Source of the DNA: Mesorhizobium sp. M1B.F.Ca.ET.045.04.1.1
GTDB taxonomy: Bacteria > Pseudomonadota > Alphaproteobacteria > Rhizobiales > Rhizobiaceae
Direction of reading: 5' to 3'
NCBI RefSeq assembly: GCF_003952465.1
Contig: NZ_CP034448.1
Span: 1,984,001 to 2,048,000, forward strand
Length of the DNA stretch: 64,000 nt
The position numbers and the translations under genes were made by a program. Below the pieces are notes generated by a model, which had not been told where the DNA came from, did not search any database, and saw nothing but the letters and a program-made list of their open reading frames with translations. Shown here in pieces: positions 63,750-64,000 of the stretch (the first letter of the stretch is position 1; each line of letters begins with the position of its first letter).

Positions 63750-64000
63750 TGGCGCCGGTGTCGAGACATCCAGCAAGCGTGCTCGCGGTCGTGCGCCGCT
63801 ACGAGGCGGCGGGCTTTCGCGCCTGGCCGGCGGCGGCCGTTCACTATGATGGGACATGGGTGGTTCGGTTGACGGCCGGCCACCCGGCGAAGCGCCTGAA
63901 TTCGGTCAATCCGCTGGATCCGGGCGATACTCAGCACATTGCCGAGCGGATTGTGCGCGCCAGCCGCCGCTTCGACGCCTATGGCAGGCCGCTGACCTTT
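63749..64000 (+). CDS. GNAT-family N-acetyltransferase-like protein, 5' part
   Basis: The frame starts at ATG 63749, overlapping the argJ TGA (TGATG), and runs off the right edge after 84 codons. The product begins MAPVSRHPASVLAVVRR and contains FRAWPAAAVHYDGTWVVRLT and HPAKRLNSVNPLDPGD, which I recognise as the N-terminus of the GNAT protein that follows argJ in many Rhizobiales. The acetyl-CoA motif would lie beyond the window. Overlapping stop and start suggest co-translation with argJ. Confidence 0.7.
   Translation, partial: MAPVSRHPASVLAVVRRYEAAGFRAWPAAAVHYDGTWVVRLTAGHPAKRLNSVNPLDPGDTQHIAERIVRASRRFDAYGRPLTF

Overview
The window is GC-rich and densely coded, and reads as the chromosome of a Rhizobiales alphaproteobacterium, most likely Mesorhizobium or a close Phyllobacteriaceae relative. 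This is inferred from gene content and order: ftsEX next to hpt and a CpdR-type regulator, argH-lptM-lysA with a TIGR02302 (DUF4175) gene, hbd-etfAB-rhomboid-adenosyltransferase-twin-TM, secA-parvulin-argJ, a RirA-type iron box, and several RIME-like palindromic intergenic repeats. There is no rRNA and no CRISPR array. One tRNA gene (tRNA-Leu, anticodon CAA) is present.

Layout. 1-3440: the N-terminal end of an IS110 transposase, then ydcF-ftsX-ftsE on the minus strand. 3.6-7.3 kb: a DUF3426-like membrane protein, hpt, a CpdR-type response regulator, then a DMT exporter divergent from a LysR regulator. The exporter has a structured leader that ends in a strong intrinsic terminator. 7.3-15.1 kb: TIGR02302 protein, a serine/threonine dehydratase with a divergent ArsR-like repressor, lysA, lptM, argH, and divergent tlpA. 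15.1-17.4 kb: a three-gene islet (HEAT-repeat alkylation-repair protein, ABM-like protein, WYL regulator) flanked by a duplicated end of tlpA. 17.5-20 kb: an MHYT-PAS-GGDEF-EAL protein. 20.3-29.8 kb: two tandem Ugp-type ABC operons followed by a GpdQ-like phosphodiesterase, which together look like a module for importing and cleaving glycerophosphodiesters or glycerol phosphate. 29.9-33.7 kb: fbpABC iron uptake behind a RirA-type box. 33.9-37.2 kb: a SigF/NrsF-type ECF sigma and anti-sigma pair with its own candidate promoter, then a multi-PAS diguanylate cyclase.

37.2-42.8 kb: hydroxybutyryl-CoA dehydrogenase, EtfAB, rhomboid protease, cobalamin adenosyltransferase, a twin-TM protein and an SDR. 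42.8-49.1 kb: YihY, a frameshifted DMT transporter, a small membrane protein, GluQ, an AlkA-type glycosylase, an HNH protein, DsbB, YqaA and tRNA-Leu. 49.1-53.0 kb: a secreted beta-propeller protein, a FemAB/GNAT-like protein and a Wzx-type flippase. 53.1-57.5 kb: small proteins (DUF4242, DUF1127-like) between copies of a direct repeat, then a large LAL-type LuxR regulator. 57.7-64 kb: secA, a parvulin isomerase, a TetR regulator, a damaged argJ and the start of a GNAT gene.

Three genes carry single-base-type lesions (ugpA start region, the DMT gene at 44.4 kb, and argJ). Each could be a real mutation or a consensus error. The most interesting points are the attenuator-like leader at 6.2-6.4 kb, the tlpA-tail duplication around the repair islet, the adjacent RirA and ECF control sites at 33.8 kb, and the broken argJ.
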